From positions 27,077,640 to 27,141,639 of the forward strand of contig NC_079513.1 in NCBI RefSeq assembly GCF_000801105.2: a stretch of 64,000 bases of DNA. The letters are read 5' to 3'. The notes beneath the pieces are model-generated. The model made no database searches, was not told the DNA's origin, and was given only the letters and a program-made list of their open reading frames with translations. The stretch is from Raphanus sativus. Taxonomy: Eukaryota > Streptophyta > Magnoliopsida > Brassicales > Brassicaceae. The translations under genes and the position numbers were made by a program. Positions 46,599-59,556 of this stretch are shown here, in pieces; positions within the stretch are counted from its first letter, which is position 1; each line of letters begins with the position of its first letter.

Positions 46599-46890
46599 TT
46601 GGCTGTGGCCCAATACAACATCTTAGCTGATCAAACAAGCTTGCTCGTTCTCGTTGAAGTTGTTGTTTTGCAAGAAGCAGGCACCCATGAGACGACACCC
46701 AAAGACGACATTCAGAGTGTTTGTGCTACGCCCTCAATATATAATCTTCCTATTGCTCGCACAGCCATGGCATTGAGCGCCACCTTTTGCCGCTATTTCT
46801 TATATTCAGTTCAGTTTTAGTATCAGCGGGGATTACCGCTACTTTGTTGGTTACGGGTTTAGCGGCCTCTGCTACTTGTGCGACGCGTAT
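46599..46890 (+). pseudogene. Decayed oleosin copy with frameshift
   Basis: IARTAMALSA is followed, after a one-base shift, by PLFLIFSSVLVSAGITATLL and VTGLAASAT, which is an oleosin hairpin. The knot has lost its second and third prolines (SP to SS, VP to VS). The partner at 49.7-49.98 kb is the same copy in the second duplication unit. Confidence 0.65.
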
Positions 46891-46987
46891 CGAATTATGT
46901 ACAACTAACACGGATATAGACTATATTATGATCTATGTCACAGTGCGGGTTGAGACTAGTTTATGTGGGGCCTCACGGGTTAAATAA

Positions 46988-47894
46988 AGTAGAATTAAAA
47001 GGTTAAAGGTAGAAAGATTACCAGCAAATTAATCATTCACTTTTATTTTACATTCATACAAGATAATCCATCCATAATCTATGTCCTATAAAATATATAT
47101 AATAATCCGAGAAAAAACTGAAATACAAAACAACGGATTTTCTTTTACAAAATATATATGTAAAAAGGGGCATGTATCGGCAGACTATTAACGAAATTGT
47201 AGGTAACTGCTCAATACCAGCACGTTACGCAACGTACTGACGAACCTATGATCGATTTTTATCATCAATGACATGAAGAATGTTAAGCAATAAAATTTTA
47301 TGAGCCAAGAGAAGAAAACATCCAAGGTAAAATAGACTATCTTAACCACAACTAGTGTTCTAGTGGTAGGCGAGCTTTGGGATTGCTAAGCAATCCGAGT
47401 ACGAGGACACCTACTACATCAAACTTTGATAACATTTGTAAACTAAGCAAGATTGAATCTTTATTGAAAGATAGAAGTAGCTTATTAAAGCTTTATTGAT
47501 AACTAAGAAAGTAAAGAAACGGGAAGAGATTGAGTTTGTCACCAAGAACAAAGAGATTTATGAGATTATATTTGATATTCCAAAGCTAAGGTTTTCATTA
47601 CATAGCATGACTATTTATATGTGAACTCATGTGAAAAACCCTAGTTACATGGGCTAATGGACTTCTCACAAGATATAAAATGGGCTTTCATTTGGATCTT
47701 CTAATAAACTTTACATCAAACTTTATGGCCACACGGATATGGACATATCTTACGGTTTATTTGAATACCTGAAATGAGAGTCCATCTTTGGCTTACACCA
47801 CTATCTTATACAAACTATTTTTTGAGTTACGAACTGGGGATTGATATCTTTTACCTTGAAAGACATTTACTTTCATTTTATATCGACAGTTGAG
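46988..47894. other. Spacer with LTR-like remnant
   Basis: A 13-bp direct repeat, TACATCAAACTTT, occurs at 47415-47427 and 47712-47724. Read on the minus strand the DNA between has a TATAAATA box and a CAATAAAG polyadenylation-like word, as in an LTR. No retrotransposon protein is present. I take it as a possible solo LTR or fragment. Confidence 0.35.
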
Positions 47895-48105
47895 TTAGTA
47901 ATGGTTGTAGAATTGATACAAATCCCATCTCCTCTTTTTAAAATCACTTTTGTTCGTATGATAGTTGAGGCATATGTGAAAAAAAAAAATATCCACAATT
48001 AGCATCCGTAGCAAACTAGTCATAACGTCTATTGATTTAGTAATGGTTGTAGAATTGATACAAATCCCATCTCCTCTTTTTAAAATCACTTTTGTTCGTA
48101 TGATA
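47895..48105. repeat. 69-bp direct duplication
   Basis: The 69 bases at 47895-47963 (starting TTAGTAATGGTTGTAGAATT) are repeated without visible change at 48037-48105, 73 bp further on. The copies sit at the left border of the second oleosin duplication unit. Confidence 0.85.
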
Positions 48106-48200
48106 ATTGAAGCATATGTATTAGTTACCAAAGAAAAAACGAAAAAGAGGCAAAAAAGTGTGACAACCCAACAAAAATAACAAACGAAAAGAAAAGGCAT

Positions 48201-48272
48201 TGACTTAACGTAGAGCTCAACGTTCATCACCTGCATCGTTTCGTGTGGGATGAGCATGTACCGTGCACGTAG
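48201..48272 (+). promoter_or_regulatory. Oleosin-cluster promoter module, copy 2
   Basis: TGACTTAACGTAGA at 48201 (first ACGT core changed to CTTA) and TACCGTGCACGTAGAC at 48259, about 120 bp before the ATG. Confidence 0.6.
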
Positions 48273-48381
48273 ACCACACCACTTTCTTTACATATGAATC
48301 CCAGCTTCTTCATAAATTCCCACAACCATCGGGTATCAAAGAAGAAAATTCTCTCTCTTCTAGCCATTCAAAATAGTGAGA

Positions 48382-48985
48382 ATGGGGTTGCTGAAAAAAC
48401 ACGAGAAACATTCAAAGCCGACGTTTAAGGGTATATTAACGGCCATTTTAGCTACAAAGGCTGCAATATTCCTCTTGATTCTCGCCGGTTTATCCCTCTC
48501 TGGGACATCCTTGGCATTTATCGCCACTATGCCGCTATTCGTCGTATTTAGTCCGGTTCTCGTACCAGCAGGTATTACCACTGGTTTGCTAGCTATGGGT
48601 TTAGCCGTCTCGGGCGGCTCCAGTTTGACGGCCCTCAGCATCATCTCGTGGCTCTACAAGTATTTAACACTAACAAAAGACTATCTATTTATACAAAATT
48701 TAATATAGGTAGGAGAATACTAGATTGATTAACGCACAATTAATGATTTTGAATGCAACCTATTTCAAATTTACTGACCAGCGTGTTTCACACTTTTTTG
48801 ACAAATGTATTTTTAAGTTTTATGCTTTTTTACTTGAGGTGCAAATTCAGTTTTAATGATGTTCTCAATAATATATGTTTTATTGGTAGATTGCTATTTA
48901 TATATTTAAACAAATTGTATATTTTTGTGATAAAAATAATGGTTCTTAATTTTTATTTTGTTTCAGGTTCTCTAGGCGGCCGTGA
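48382..48985 (+). CDS. Oleosin-like pollen-coat protein, copy 2
   Basis: Exon 48382-48659 is a close copy of the gene at 44.1 kb (same MGLLKKHEKHSKPTF start; proline knot PLFVVFSPVLVP at 51-62). The likely second exon, 48967-48985 after TTTGTTTCAG, reads FSRRP and stops at TGA six residues earlier than copy 1, giving 98 residues. The unspliced frame would give 108. A Lys (ATKAAIF) and other changes lie inside the membrane hairpin, so function may be relaxing. It lies in a tandem duplicate of the 43.8-46.9 kb unit. Confidence 0.7.
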
Positions 48986-49709
48986 GTCATACTGTATAAT
49001 GGTTCTTAATTTTTATTATAGATTACAAATTAAATCTAGTTTTTTTTTTGATCAAAAAATTAAATCTAGTTAACCCAATCTTTTTCTAGTAATAATTATT
49101 ACGTGGGGATGGAAGTGAAGTTTTCAAATAGCATCTTATTAAATGCATGTATGTCGTGGTACACAATAATGAAAAAATGTATGTGTTTTTGTTATCTACT
49201 GCTATAATATACTCTCTAAAACTATACAAGTATTGTATATGATATCTAATAGTATATCATTTTGAAAAGAAAAAAATAGTATATCATTTTGAAAACGAAA
49301 TAGCATCGGTATTTACCTTTACTCCAATATCTTAAGATTTAGTGCAATGTAGGTATCCAACATAACAACTTGTTTTTAAAACGTATCCATTTTATCATTT
49401 AAGTGAGTGAATAGAATAGCAGTACAAAAACAGATGTCCTGCACTTGAGATTTTTTGTAAATTTTATTGCCATTCACGTTTTGTTTAGTTTAAAAAGTTA
49501 AAAAGCATGAGAACTGTTTTTTGTCCTTTTCTGCAAAAGTTCAGATCATCTGTTTGTATTTTTAACCATCCTTTTTCTGGTGCTGTACCTGATAATCAAG
49601 CTATCAAATGAGACAATCTAAAGGCCTCAAGGAATAATTAGAAGTTACAAGTAAATTTTGCTGTGGCCCATTTAATACAACATCTTAGCTGATCAAACAA
49701 GCTTGCTCG

Positions 49710-49978
49710 TTCTCTTATGGCCATTGAAGTTGTTGCTTTGCAAGAAGCAAACACCCGTGAGACCACGACAACCAAAGACGACGTTCAGATTTTTTGTGCT
49801 ACCGTACGGCTCCATATATAATCTTCCTATTGCTCGCACAGCCATGACATTGATCACTACCATGCCGCTATTTCTTATATTCAGGTCAGTTCTAGTATCA
49901 GCGGGTATTACTGCTACTTTGTTGGTCACGGGTTTAGCGGCATCCGCCACTTGTGCAACGGCGTATCGAAATATGTAG
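49710..49978 (+). pseudogene. Decayed oleosin copy, second duplication unit
   Basis: PIARTAMTLITTMPLFLIFR and SVLVSAGITATLLVTGLAAS read in one frame here, unlike the partner at 46.6 kb. The knot is broken (FRSVLVS in place of FSPVLVP), and the upstream part (AIEVVALQEANTRETTTTKD) reads in a different frame, so the N-terminus does not join cleanly. Confidence 0.6.
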
Positions 49979-50403
49979 CTAGAAATATGCACAAGTAACA
50001 CAAATAATACTTATTACAAAGAGTTTATATTTCTGTTGTAATAGTTTTTCGGTGTAAAAAGGAAATAGTTGCGGACTACTCTACATGCCCTATCTATTTC
50101 TTTGTAACCCTTTTCTTAGTTAATGGAAGATCTTGGGATTAGATACCAAATTTATATTAATATTCGGGACTTATATGTAAGGTGCTTATGTTTTTTTCGT
50201 TTGACGAGGACTGCAATTCTAGTCTTCCAGACATAAAATATACCATTCAAAAACTAAGCCACTATAAATTAGTACATTTATCTATTGTATAGGCAATAAA
50301 AGAAAACAAGGAAAAAGGTTGTTGTCAAAAAAAAACAAAGGAAAGTTCAAATAAACATGATCATACAACACACAAACAGATTAAAGCGTATAATAAATGT
50401 GGC

Positions 50404-50478
50404 GTGACGTAACGTGTCTCCATTAGTACTCACTTCGTTTTGCATGTAAGCATGAATGTGTACCGTACCGTGCACGTA
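50404..50478 (+). promoter_or_regulatory. Oleosin-cluster promoter module, copy 3
   Basis: GTGACGTAACGTG at 50404 and TACCGTGCACGTAGAC at 50466, about 100 bp before the ATG, followed by a TATA-like CATAAAACC. Confidence 0.65.
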
Positions 50479-50567
50479 GACTTCCACAGAGTTCTCATAA
50501 AACCCCCTTATCTTCCCACCAACAAACCATAACCATTCAATCACAAATCTCCGCCGGTTATCAAAAG

Positions 50568-50807
50568 ATGTTTGAGATTATTCAGGCGGCTATCACCGCT
50601 GGGGCTGCATTAGCTCTCTTGGTACTCGCCGGTATAACCCTTGGCGGCTCAGCCGTGGGATTAGCCATAACCACGCCGCTTTTTGTCCTTTTCAGCCCGA
50701 TTCTCGTGCCAGCAACTATAGCCACCGCTTTGCTAGCTACGGGTTTCACGGCCTCCGGCTCGATCGGTGCCATGGCTGTCACCATCTTCATGTGGCTCTT
50801 CAAGTAA
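50568..50807 (+). CDS. Short oleosin-like pollen-coat protein without tail
   Basis: A 79-residue single-exon frame, MFEIIQAAITAGAALALLVL..MWLFK-stop. The proline knot is intact at 37-48 (PLFVLFSPILVP). It has nearly no N-terminal and no C-terminal hydrophilic part. The final codons TTC AAG TAA coincide with the place where the two downstream genes splice (AA|GTAA), and no tail exon is seen in the following 4 kb. It is therefore either a naturally tail-less oleosin or one that lost exon 2. Confidence 0.75.
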   Translation: MFEIIQAAITAGAALALLVLAGITLGGSAVGLAITTPLFVLFSPILVPATIATALLATGFTASGSIGAMAVTIFMWLFK

Positions 50808-51107
50808 ATTAAACAATAACTTCATTGAAATCACTCACAATTTGGTTTATTTATAGTTTTTTTTTGTTATATATATGAGGCGTTAAGCACAAAGTTCCAA
50901 AAATGGTATAGGCGGCTTAGGCCAAAACGATTTTTACGATTTTTTTTTAAATCCAATTTATACAATTCAAGTTAGATTTAAATTGTTATAAATTGGTTAA
51001 AATCAATGTAAATCAATCTAAATAAGTTAAATTAAGTAATAGTGTTAGTATAAATCCACAAAATTGTCTAATTTTGTTTGTGTTGTATATTAGTTTTGAG
51101 AATTCAT

Positions 51108-51310
51108 AATAATAATTTTATAACTAAACTATTAAAAACTAAAATATTTCATATAAACGTAAAATATATATAAATATATCAATAATTCGTCAATGTTACC
51201 TAGACTATAATACTAATTTTATAATTAAACTATTAAAAACTAAAATATTTCATATAAACATAAAATATATATAAATATATCAATAATTCGTCAATGTTAC
51301 CTAAACTCCG
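51108..51310. repeat. Tandem duplication, about 108 bp
   Basis: The block ending TATCAATAATTCGTCAATGT, then TACCTA, occurs twice in tandem with only a few differences (TAACTAAAC against TAATTAAAC; AACGTAAA against AACATAAA). Confidence 0.8.
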
Positions 51311-51480
51311 AATTATCCGCCTAATTGCTAGTACTCTATAGAACGCTTAATTACTGTCTAGAGATTTCTTGAACAATGGTTAAGCATATGCATCTACGTG
51401 GAAACTTATTTATATGCTTGGCTATAAATATAATTACATCAACAAGTATCAACGTAGGTGGTTTCCTAGCTGCGCGTTAA

Positions 51481-51713
51481 GAGCACCTTTATTGCAGGGT
51501 TTTTAGGAGAGGGATGGCCCACCAAAAAGAAGAAAAAGAGAAAGAAAGTTGCCGAGAGAGAAACTTGTTTTCTGAGTTTCTTTGATTATTTCGTGGGCCC
51601 CACGACACGTGGTGACCCACAATTGATGCATTTTTTTTTTCGTTTTTTTTTAAATCCAAAAAAAAAAAAAATTAAAGAAACCCATTAAGGGTTTCTGTGC
51701 GTTAATGGTGCTC
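51481..51713. mobile_element. MITE with TAA target duplication (Tourist-like)
   Basis: TAA at 51478-51480 and 51714-51716 flank a 233-bp element. The left end GAGCACCTTTA mirrors the right end read inward, GAGCACCATTAACGCA. No coding frame. Good candidate for a recent PIF/Harbinger MITE because the ends are clean. Confidence 0.75.
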
Positions 51714-51716
51714 TAA

Positions 51717-53345
51717 CATCCTATCATGTGGCATTTTAAGTAACTAATAAAACCAATCTTGATTACATAGTACTGCATAGCCAACTTTAGATGCTCGTGG
51801 TAGTAGTGATGTAAGCTTCGTTCGTTCGTTACCAGAGTTTCTGAGCTAATTTGGTCATAATAAGAAGTGGGTATACTTTGGTACCGTCTCAACGATTGTA
51901 ATAGTTGATGGAACAGCTTCATTAACTGTTGCCTTCTACGTTAGTTTCTGAACGTAAAAATATTTTGTTTAAATGTTTAACTGTGTGCAGGAAAATAACC
52001 CGCCAAAAATTCAAGGATTAACCCCGAAAAATCCAACTACGGAAGGGCAAAAAAAGAGGATGAAAAATGATAAGTAGGTCTTTCGTACTTTAGAGGAACT
52101 TCATGATACTTTTAAATAAAACCAAAGTTTAACCATCGTCTCTTCAACAAAACACCTGATTATATGCGGATGTTTCAGATAATGTTCTCTTGATGTATAT
52201 CGTGTTAGGAAATTACAATAAATATACTCGATTGGGTGTATATTTTAAGAGAATGAAGTGATATCATTGAGATTACCATATAAAGATGATTGTTTTCAAG
52301 TTGTATTATTGAGTCATTCGAATAAAGCAATTAAGACTCAGATTAACTGGCCAAGCATATGCTTGTTTCTAACGTATGAGACTATATAGTTTCATCCGAC
52401 TCTTTTTTTTGGAAAAGTAATGTGAATATCGTTGATCAATGGACCAAAAGTAGCTACAAGAAGCAGAGGTATTCTAAACAACCCCTCAAAAGTCAAAAAT
52501 GATAAAAAAGAAGTTTAGGGAATCAAACAAATTAAGACCAATTTACTGATTGAGATTCAGCTTAACATGATGCTTGATTGAGATTCTTCTGATTATCTTG
52601 GGTTGTAGACTTGTAGTAATAGTGATTAGCGGATAAACCGAGAAACCTGCCTTTTAATGAATTTTCAATTGGGAAAGCGACAATAACTTTGCGCTCATTC
52701 AAAACTAGTTGAACATTGATAGAACACATTTACTCCAAAACTTAGCTGAACATTGTATTATTGAGTTATTCAAAAACTCGAGTAATAAAGGAATAACACA
52801 CACTCACATAGACTAGACTAACATTTTTAAATGGCGCCTTTCATAAGACTAGACCAACAGACACCCAAAAAAAACATACACCTTCTTCGTTCAGAGACGT
52901 TTTCTCTATGCTAATAACATTTCTTTGAATTGCTATGATAAACTCTATTATATTCTTTTACAAAAAGAAACTATTATAATAATATTTCTTTGTCCTAGCA
53001 AAAAAAATTTCTGCTTTCATATGACCTATATATATATATATCATCGTCTAAAATTTTAGCTTCATCAAAAAATTAAGCTAAAATTTGATATTTATAGGTC
53101 ATCTAGAAGCAGGAATAATACGAAGATGCTGTCAAAATCAATCGGCTCATGCGCAGTTCGGTTCCTAATTCCTATACTCTCTCTCACAGGACCTTCATCA
53201 TCTTCCCATACACGCTCACATCTCACACCATAGTTCAATTGTTTAAAACAATCAGAATTGCTCGACTTATTTATTTATCCCATCACTCTAAATTTTCATT
53301 TTACGACTCCTGCTAGGCTTTTAGGTCAAATACAAGGTAAATATA
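51717..53345. other. Gene-free AT-rich spacer
   Basis: No gene supported. It contains many short poly-A and poly-T runs and no convincing long repeat. Confidence 0.4.
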
Positions 53346-54720
53346 GATAACTAGGTGTTTTCCTGCACCATGTGCAGTAAAAGAATTTTGAAATATTTTT
53401 TAAAAGATAAATATAAATAATATTTATTTTTTATTAATATTATAAATTTTCTTTTTTCTTATCAATATTTTAATATAAATTTGATTTAACTGAACATTAA
53501 AATTAAGATAAAACCAATTTTGTTTATTTTGAATTATATTTAAGAATGTGCATGTATATATTTAAAATTATAATCTTAGGTAGATTTTTCTATCTATTTA
53601 TTTTAATTAAATATATTAAATAAATATGTAAAATTTCAGAATTGTCAAAAATTAAAATTAAATAATGTTTATAAAATCTGTAAATATATATAAGAAACTA
53701 ATGATTTTACGATTTAATTTGATTTTATGATTTAATTTTATAATTTTCTAAAAATATGTATATATTTTTTTAATATTTTTAATTTAAATGATATTTCAAA
53801 ATTTGAAATGCCATAATTGAATATATTTATTTTAATGATGATTTATGCGTTATTGCAATATTTTTAAAAAGTCCAAAAATATAAATCGATAATAAATATA
53901 ATATATGAGTTATTACCATATTTTAAATTTTTTATCAAAAATATAAATTAACATTAAATATAATTGTCCATGTCATATTAATCTATAAGACATGTCATCA
54001 ATTTTAATAGCTATGTCACAATTATTAATCTAGGTGTTTTCATGCACCATATGTAGTGATGAATTTTTTAAATGTTAAATTTTATATTTTAAAATGAAAT
54101 TTATTAATATTATATATTTTATTATTTTGACTAATAATTAATATAAATATCATTAATTAAGCATAAAATTAAGAGAAAATATTTTTTTAAATTATATTTA
54201 AGAATATATATGTATATATATAAAGTTAAAATCTTAGATAAAAAATTATTTATTTCATTTGGTTAAATTATTAAATCAACTTGTACAATATTACTAAAAA
54301 ATCATATAAAATTGTATAGTTATCAAAATTTAAAACTAAATAATATTTATATAATTTGTAGATATCTAAAAGAAACTAATGATATTACGATTTTTTTTTT
54401 TTAATTCAGAAAATTTTGAAAATTTTAGATAATAAAAATTGTATTATTATAAAAGTAAAATTATATAATATTTCGAAATTCAAAATATCATATTTGAATA
54501 TATTTATTTTAGTGATGATTTATGAGTTATTACCATATACTACAAAGTTTACCAAAAATATAAATCAATATTAAATGTAATATATGAGTTATTGTCATAT
54601 TCTAAAAAGATTTCCAAAAATATATATTAGCATTAAATGTAATTGTCCATGTCATATTTAACCATATGACATGTCATCAATCTTATTAGCCACGTCACAA
54701 TTTTTTTTGTGAAAACGATT
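53346..54720. repeat. Two tandem copies of a roughly 690-bp AT-rich element
   Basis: Both units open with CTAGGTGTTTTCxTGCACCAT (53351 and 54032) and close with TAATTGTCCATGTCATATTxA, then GACATGTCATCAAT and GTCACAATT (about 53960-54020 and 54640-54700). The body of each unit is AT-rich with aligned words (TTATGAGTTATTACCATAT). They look like two adjacent copies of one non-autonomous transposon, possibly a Helitron relative. Confidence 0.65.
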
Positions 54721-55356
54721 GTAGAGAAGACATGTGGCAAATCACTTCTCAAATATAGACTAAGGGATTATCCGATCAAATTTCTTTAAAAATTGTTAGT
54801 TCATAAATTAGGAAGCAAGTGTTATTAGGGCATCTGCATCAATGAACTCCATAGAAGGGATTCACAAAATATTTTTTTATTATTTTTTCTATTTGATTTT
54901 TTTAAAAAAAAAAATATGGCTAATCGCGAGCCTCCACATTGCATGGGGCCCACGAAACAGTGAAGAGCCGAGTTCATGCGGAAGGACTTTTGTAAGCCGA
55001 GTTCATGGGGAATCTATTATTATAATATATTTGTTTGTTGGGATGTGTGAGAGCTCACAAACTTTTAATGCAGTGGCCTTACATTGTCGAACAAAATACC
55101 ATTGTGAGAGACCTCTAATCAAAGTAATTCTAAGGTAAATAGAATGATTTCATCGGCTCTACCAACAATCTGTTAATAAAGTAATCAATTTACTCACTTA
55201 ATCCAGTAATTGCATATGGCTAATAATAAGAAAAATCTTTCTTCACGCGTTGATATTTCACAATCACAAGCGGTAGCGGAACAAAGAAAAGCAGTTAAGA
55301 TTTTACAAGAAAGAAAAGGTCACAAAAACACAACAAAAAGAAGAAGCACTATCTGA
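54721..55356. other. Spacer with a possible MITE fragment
   Basis: GGGCATCTGCATCAATGAAC at 54829 resembles the left end of Brassicaceae MITEs; no clear right end. CCGAGTTCATG is repeated at about 54967 and 54997. No gene. Confidence 0.35.
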
Positions 55357-55358
55357 TG

Positions 55359-55424
55359 TGACGTAACGTAGACTATATAGTCCAGTCGTTTTACATGGGG
55401 CATGCAGGTGTACCGTGCACGTCG
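55359..55424 (+). promoter_or_regulatory. Oleosin-cluster promoter module, copy 4
   Basis: TGACGTAACGTAGACTATATAGTCCAGT from 55359 and TACCGTGCACGTCG at 55411, about 70 bp before the ATG. Confidence 0.65.
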
Positions 55425-55482
55425 TCAACCACACAACTCCATAAAAGCCCTCTATCTTCCCATCACCAAACCATAAGAAAAT

Positions 55483-56646
55483 ATGAAGCAAGAAATTCAA
55501 AACGAAACAGCTCAGACTCATCTGTCACAGAGAGAGGGGAGAATGTTTTCTTTTCTCCTCCCAGTGTTAGAGGTTATCAAGGTGGTTATGGCTTCCGTTG
55601 CCTCCGTAGTCTTTTTAGGCTTCGCCGGTGTAACACTCGCTTGTTCAGCCGTGGCATTAGCCGTATCCACGCCGCTTTTCATCATCTTCAGTCCGATTCT
55701 CGTACCCGCCACTATAGCCACGACCCTCCTAGCATCTGGGCTCGGCGCTAGTGCCACCCTCGGAGCGACGGGCATGGGTCTCCTCATGCGGCTCATTAAG
55801 TAAAATTAAACAAATTATATTGAAAATATGCACTCGAGGTTGATGCTTATATATTATTCAAACACGTATTTGGTTCCGAAATCCCCATAAATCTTCCATA
55901 TATATTAAACTAACCTTTTTGTTTTTAAGTTCTTTTAAAGCAACTTGTTTCATTCCCCTTTTTCTTCTAACGTTCTTTACATACATGCTACCTTCTCATT
56001 TATCCTTAGTTAGTTACACAATTAGTTACACCTCACCGTACTACTTTTATAAGATAATTTAACTTAATTATTAGGTATCTTCCACATCACAACCTTTTCT
56101 CAGCCCTGAAAATAAAAATTTCTAAATTTTATTCTTATTCCACAAAGATAGGATTTCTATATTTTAAAGTATTTTATATATTTTTAAAAAAATATTAATT
56201 GTGAATATTTGAACTGATTAAGTTTTATTAGTGGATAGTTATTGGAAAATGTATAAAAATAAATAGTAAATTAAGTTGTAAACATTTATTATATTTTTAA
56301 TAAATGTGAAAACTCGAATGAAAGGGAATATATGATACGAAGTTGCTTTTCGGTTAATGTCTAATGTATACGTATACACACTTGTTTGTGATGTAGGAAT
56401 CCTGAAGGAGCTTCCCCGGCAACTCAGCCATCCTTCTTATCTCTGTTGGAAATGCCAAACTTTATTAAGAGTAAGATGCAAGAAAGGTTAATTGATATAC
56501 CAGGAATTGGAAAATCTGAAGGTAAAAAAGGTAAATCTAAAGGTAAAAAAGGTAAAGGTAAGAAAAAAGGTAAAGGTTCAAAGGGTAAAGATAAGAAAAA
56601 GGGTAAAGGTTCACGTAAGGGTTCATCTGATGATGAAAGTTCATAA
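55483..56646 (+). CDS. Oleosin-B-type pollen-coat protein with Lys/Gly-rich tail
   Basis: Exons 55483-55799 and 56397-56646 give 188 residues. The start MKQEIQNETAQTHLSQREGR matches Brassica pollen-coat oleosins (oleosin-B family). The hairpin carries a full proline knot at 64-75 (PLFIIFSPILVP). Exon 2 continues NPEGASPATQPSFLSLLEMP, NFIKSKMQERLIDIPGIGK, then a repeat of GKGKKKGKGSK type and ends RKGSSDDESS. In the known family the lipid-body part and the tail are cleaved apart during tapetum breakdown and the tail coats pollen, where it aids hydration. The donor AA|GTAA doubles as Lys-stop if the intron is kept. This is the best preserved oleosin of the cluster. Confidence 0.9.
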
Positions 56647-58310
<1,664 letters not shown>

Positions 58311-58368
58311 TGACGTGACGTAGAATATATAGTCCAGTCATTTTGCATGCAGGTGTACCGTGCACGTT
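58311..58368 (+). promoter_or_regulatory. Oleosin-cluster promoter module, copy 5
   Basis: TGACGTGACGTAGAATATATAGTCCAGT from 58311 and TACCGTGCACGT at 58356. Nearly the same spacing as copy 4. Confidence 0.65.
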
Positions 58369-58487
58369 GTAGACCACACAAAACTCCTTAAAATCACTCT
58401 CTCTTCCCACCACTAAACCATCAGAAAAACATTAGCGAAGAAATTCAAAACGAAACAGCTCAGACTCATTCACAGAGAGAGGGAAGA

Positions 58488-59556
58488 ATGTTTTCTTGTC
58501 TCATCCTATTGTTAGAGGTCATCAAGATGGTTATTAATTCCGTTGCCTCCGTAGTTTTGTTAGGCTTGGCCGGGGTAACACTCGCCGGTTCGGCCGTGGT
58601 ATTAGCCGTATCCACGCCTCTTTTCATCATATTCAGTCCCATTCTCGTACCCGCCACTATAGCCACGACTCTCCTAGCAACTGGGCTTGGCGCTGGTGCC
58701 GCCCTCGGAGTGACCGCCGTGGGTCTCATCGTTTGGCTCCTTAAGTAAAACTAAACAAATTATATTTATAATGCACTCGATATTGATTCTTATATATTAT
58801 TCACATACGTGCTTGGGTCAATCTCCATAATTCTCCCATTTATATGTATATATAACCTTTTTTTCTTAAAGCAACTTGTTTCATTCCCGCTTTTCTTCTA
58901 ACGTTCTTTAATTAGCTATACAAATTAGTTAGTTACACCTCACCGTATTACTTTTGTAAGATAATTTAACTTAATTATTAGGTACGTTTCCCGTCACAAC
59001 CTTTTTCCGTTTTCTGAACATTTTGTCAAAGTAATAAATAGGAGTATGATACGAAGTTGTTTTTCAATTACTTCCTAACGGATATGTATATACACACTTG
59101 TTTGTGTGATGTAGGCATAGGATCGGAGTAAAGCCGAAGGATAATCCACCTCCTGCAGGAGCTCCTCCGGCAGCACCGGCAGCTCCTGCAGCTCCGGAAG
59201 CACCGGCAGCTCCTGCAGCACCGGCATCACCTGCAGCACCAGCAGCTCCGGCAGCTCCGGCAGCACCTCCATCCTTCCTATCTCTTATTGAAATGCCAAA
59301 CTTTATTAAGAGCAAGCTGCTAGATGTGTTAATTAATATACCAGGATTTGGAAAGAAATCCAAAGAGCATGGCAAATCTAAAAGTGACGAAAAATCCGAA
59401 GGTAGAAAAGGTAAGTCTAAACGTGGAAGAGACAAACATGGAGGTGAAGGTAAATCCAAGCATAAAAAAGGCAAATCTAGAGGTAAAGATAAAGATAAAT
59501 CCAAGGGTAAAGGTATATTCGGTAGAAAGGGTTCATCTGATGATGAAAGTTCATAA
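58488..59556 (+). CDS. Oleosin-B-type pollen-coat protein with Ala/Pro and Lys-rich tail; original start lost
   Basis: Exons 58488-58744 and 59115-59556 give 232 residues from the first available ATG. The hairpin has a complete knot at 44-55 (PLFIIFSPILVP). The tail starts HRIGVKPKDNPPPAGAPPAA, passes about ten APAAPAAP-type repeats, then PSFLSLIEMPNFIKSKLLDV, LINIPGFGKKSKEHGKSKS, a Lys/Gly/Arg-rich part and RKGSSDDESS, matching the neighbour at 55.5 kb. Upstream, codons EEIQNETAQTHSQREGR are in frame and open, but the ATG of the neighbour is ATT here (58431), so the first 19 codons are now leader unless a non-AUG start is used. The ancestral protein would have been about 251 residues. The donor again reads AA|GTAA. 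Confidence 0.88.
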
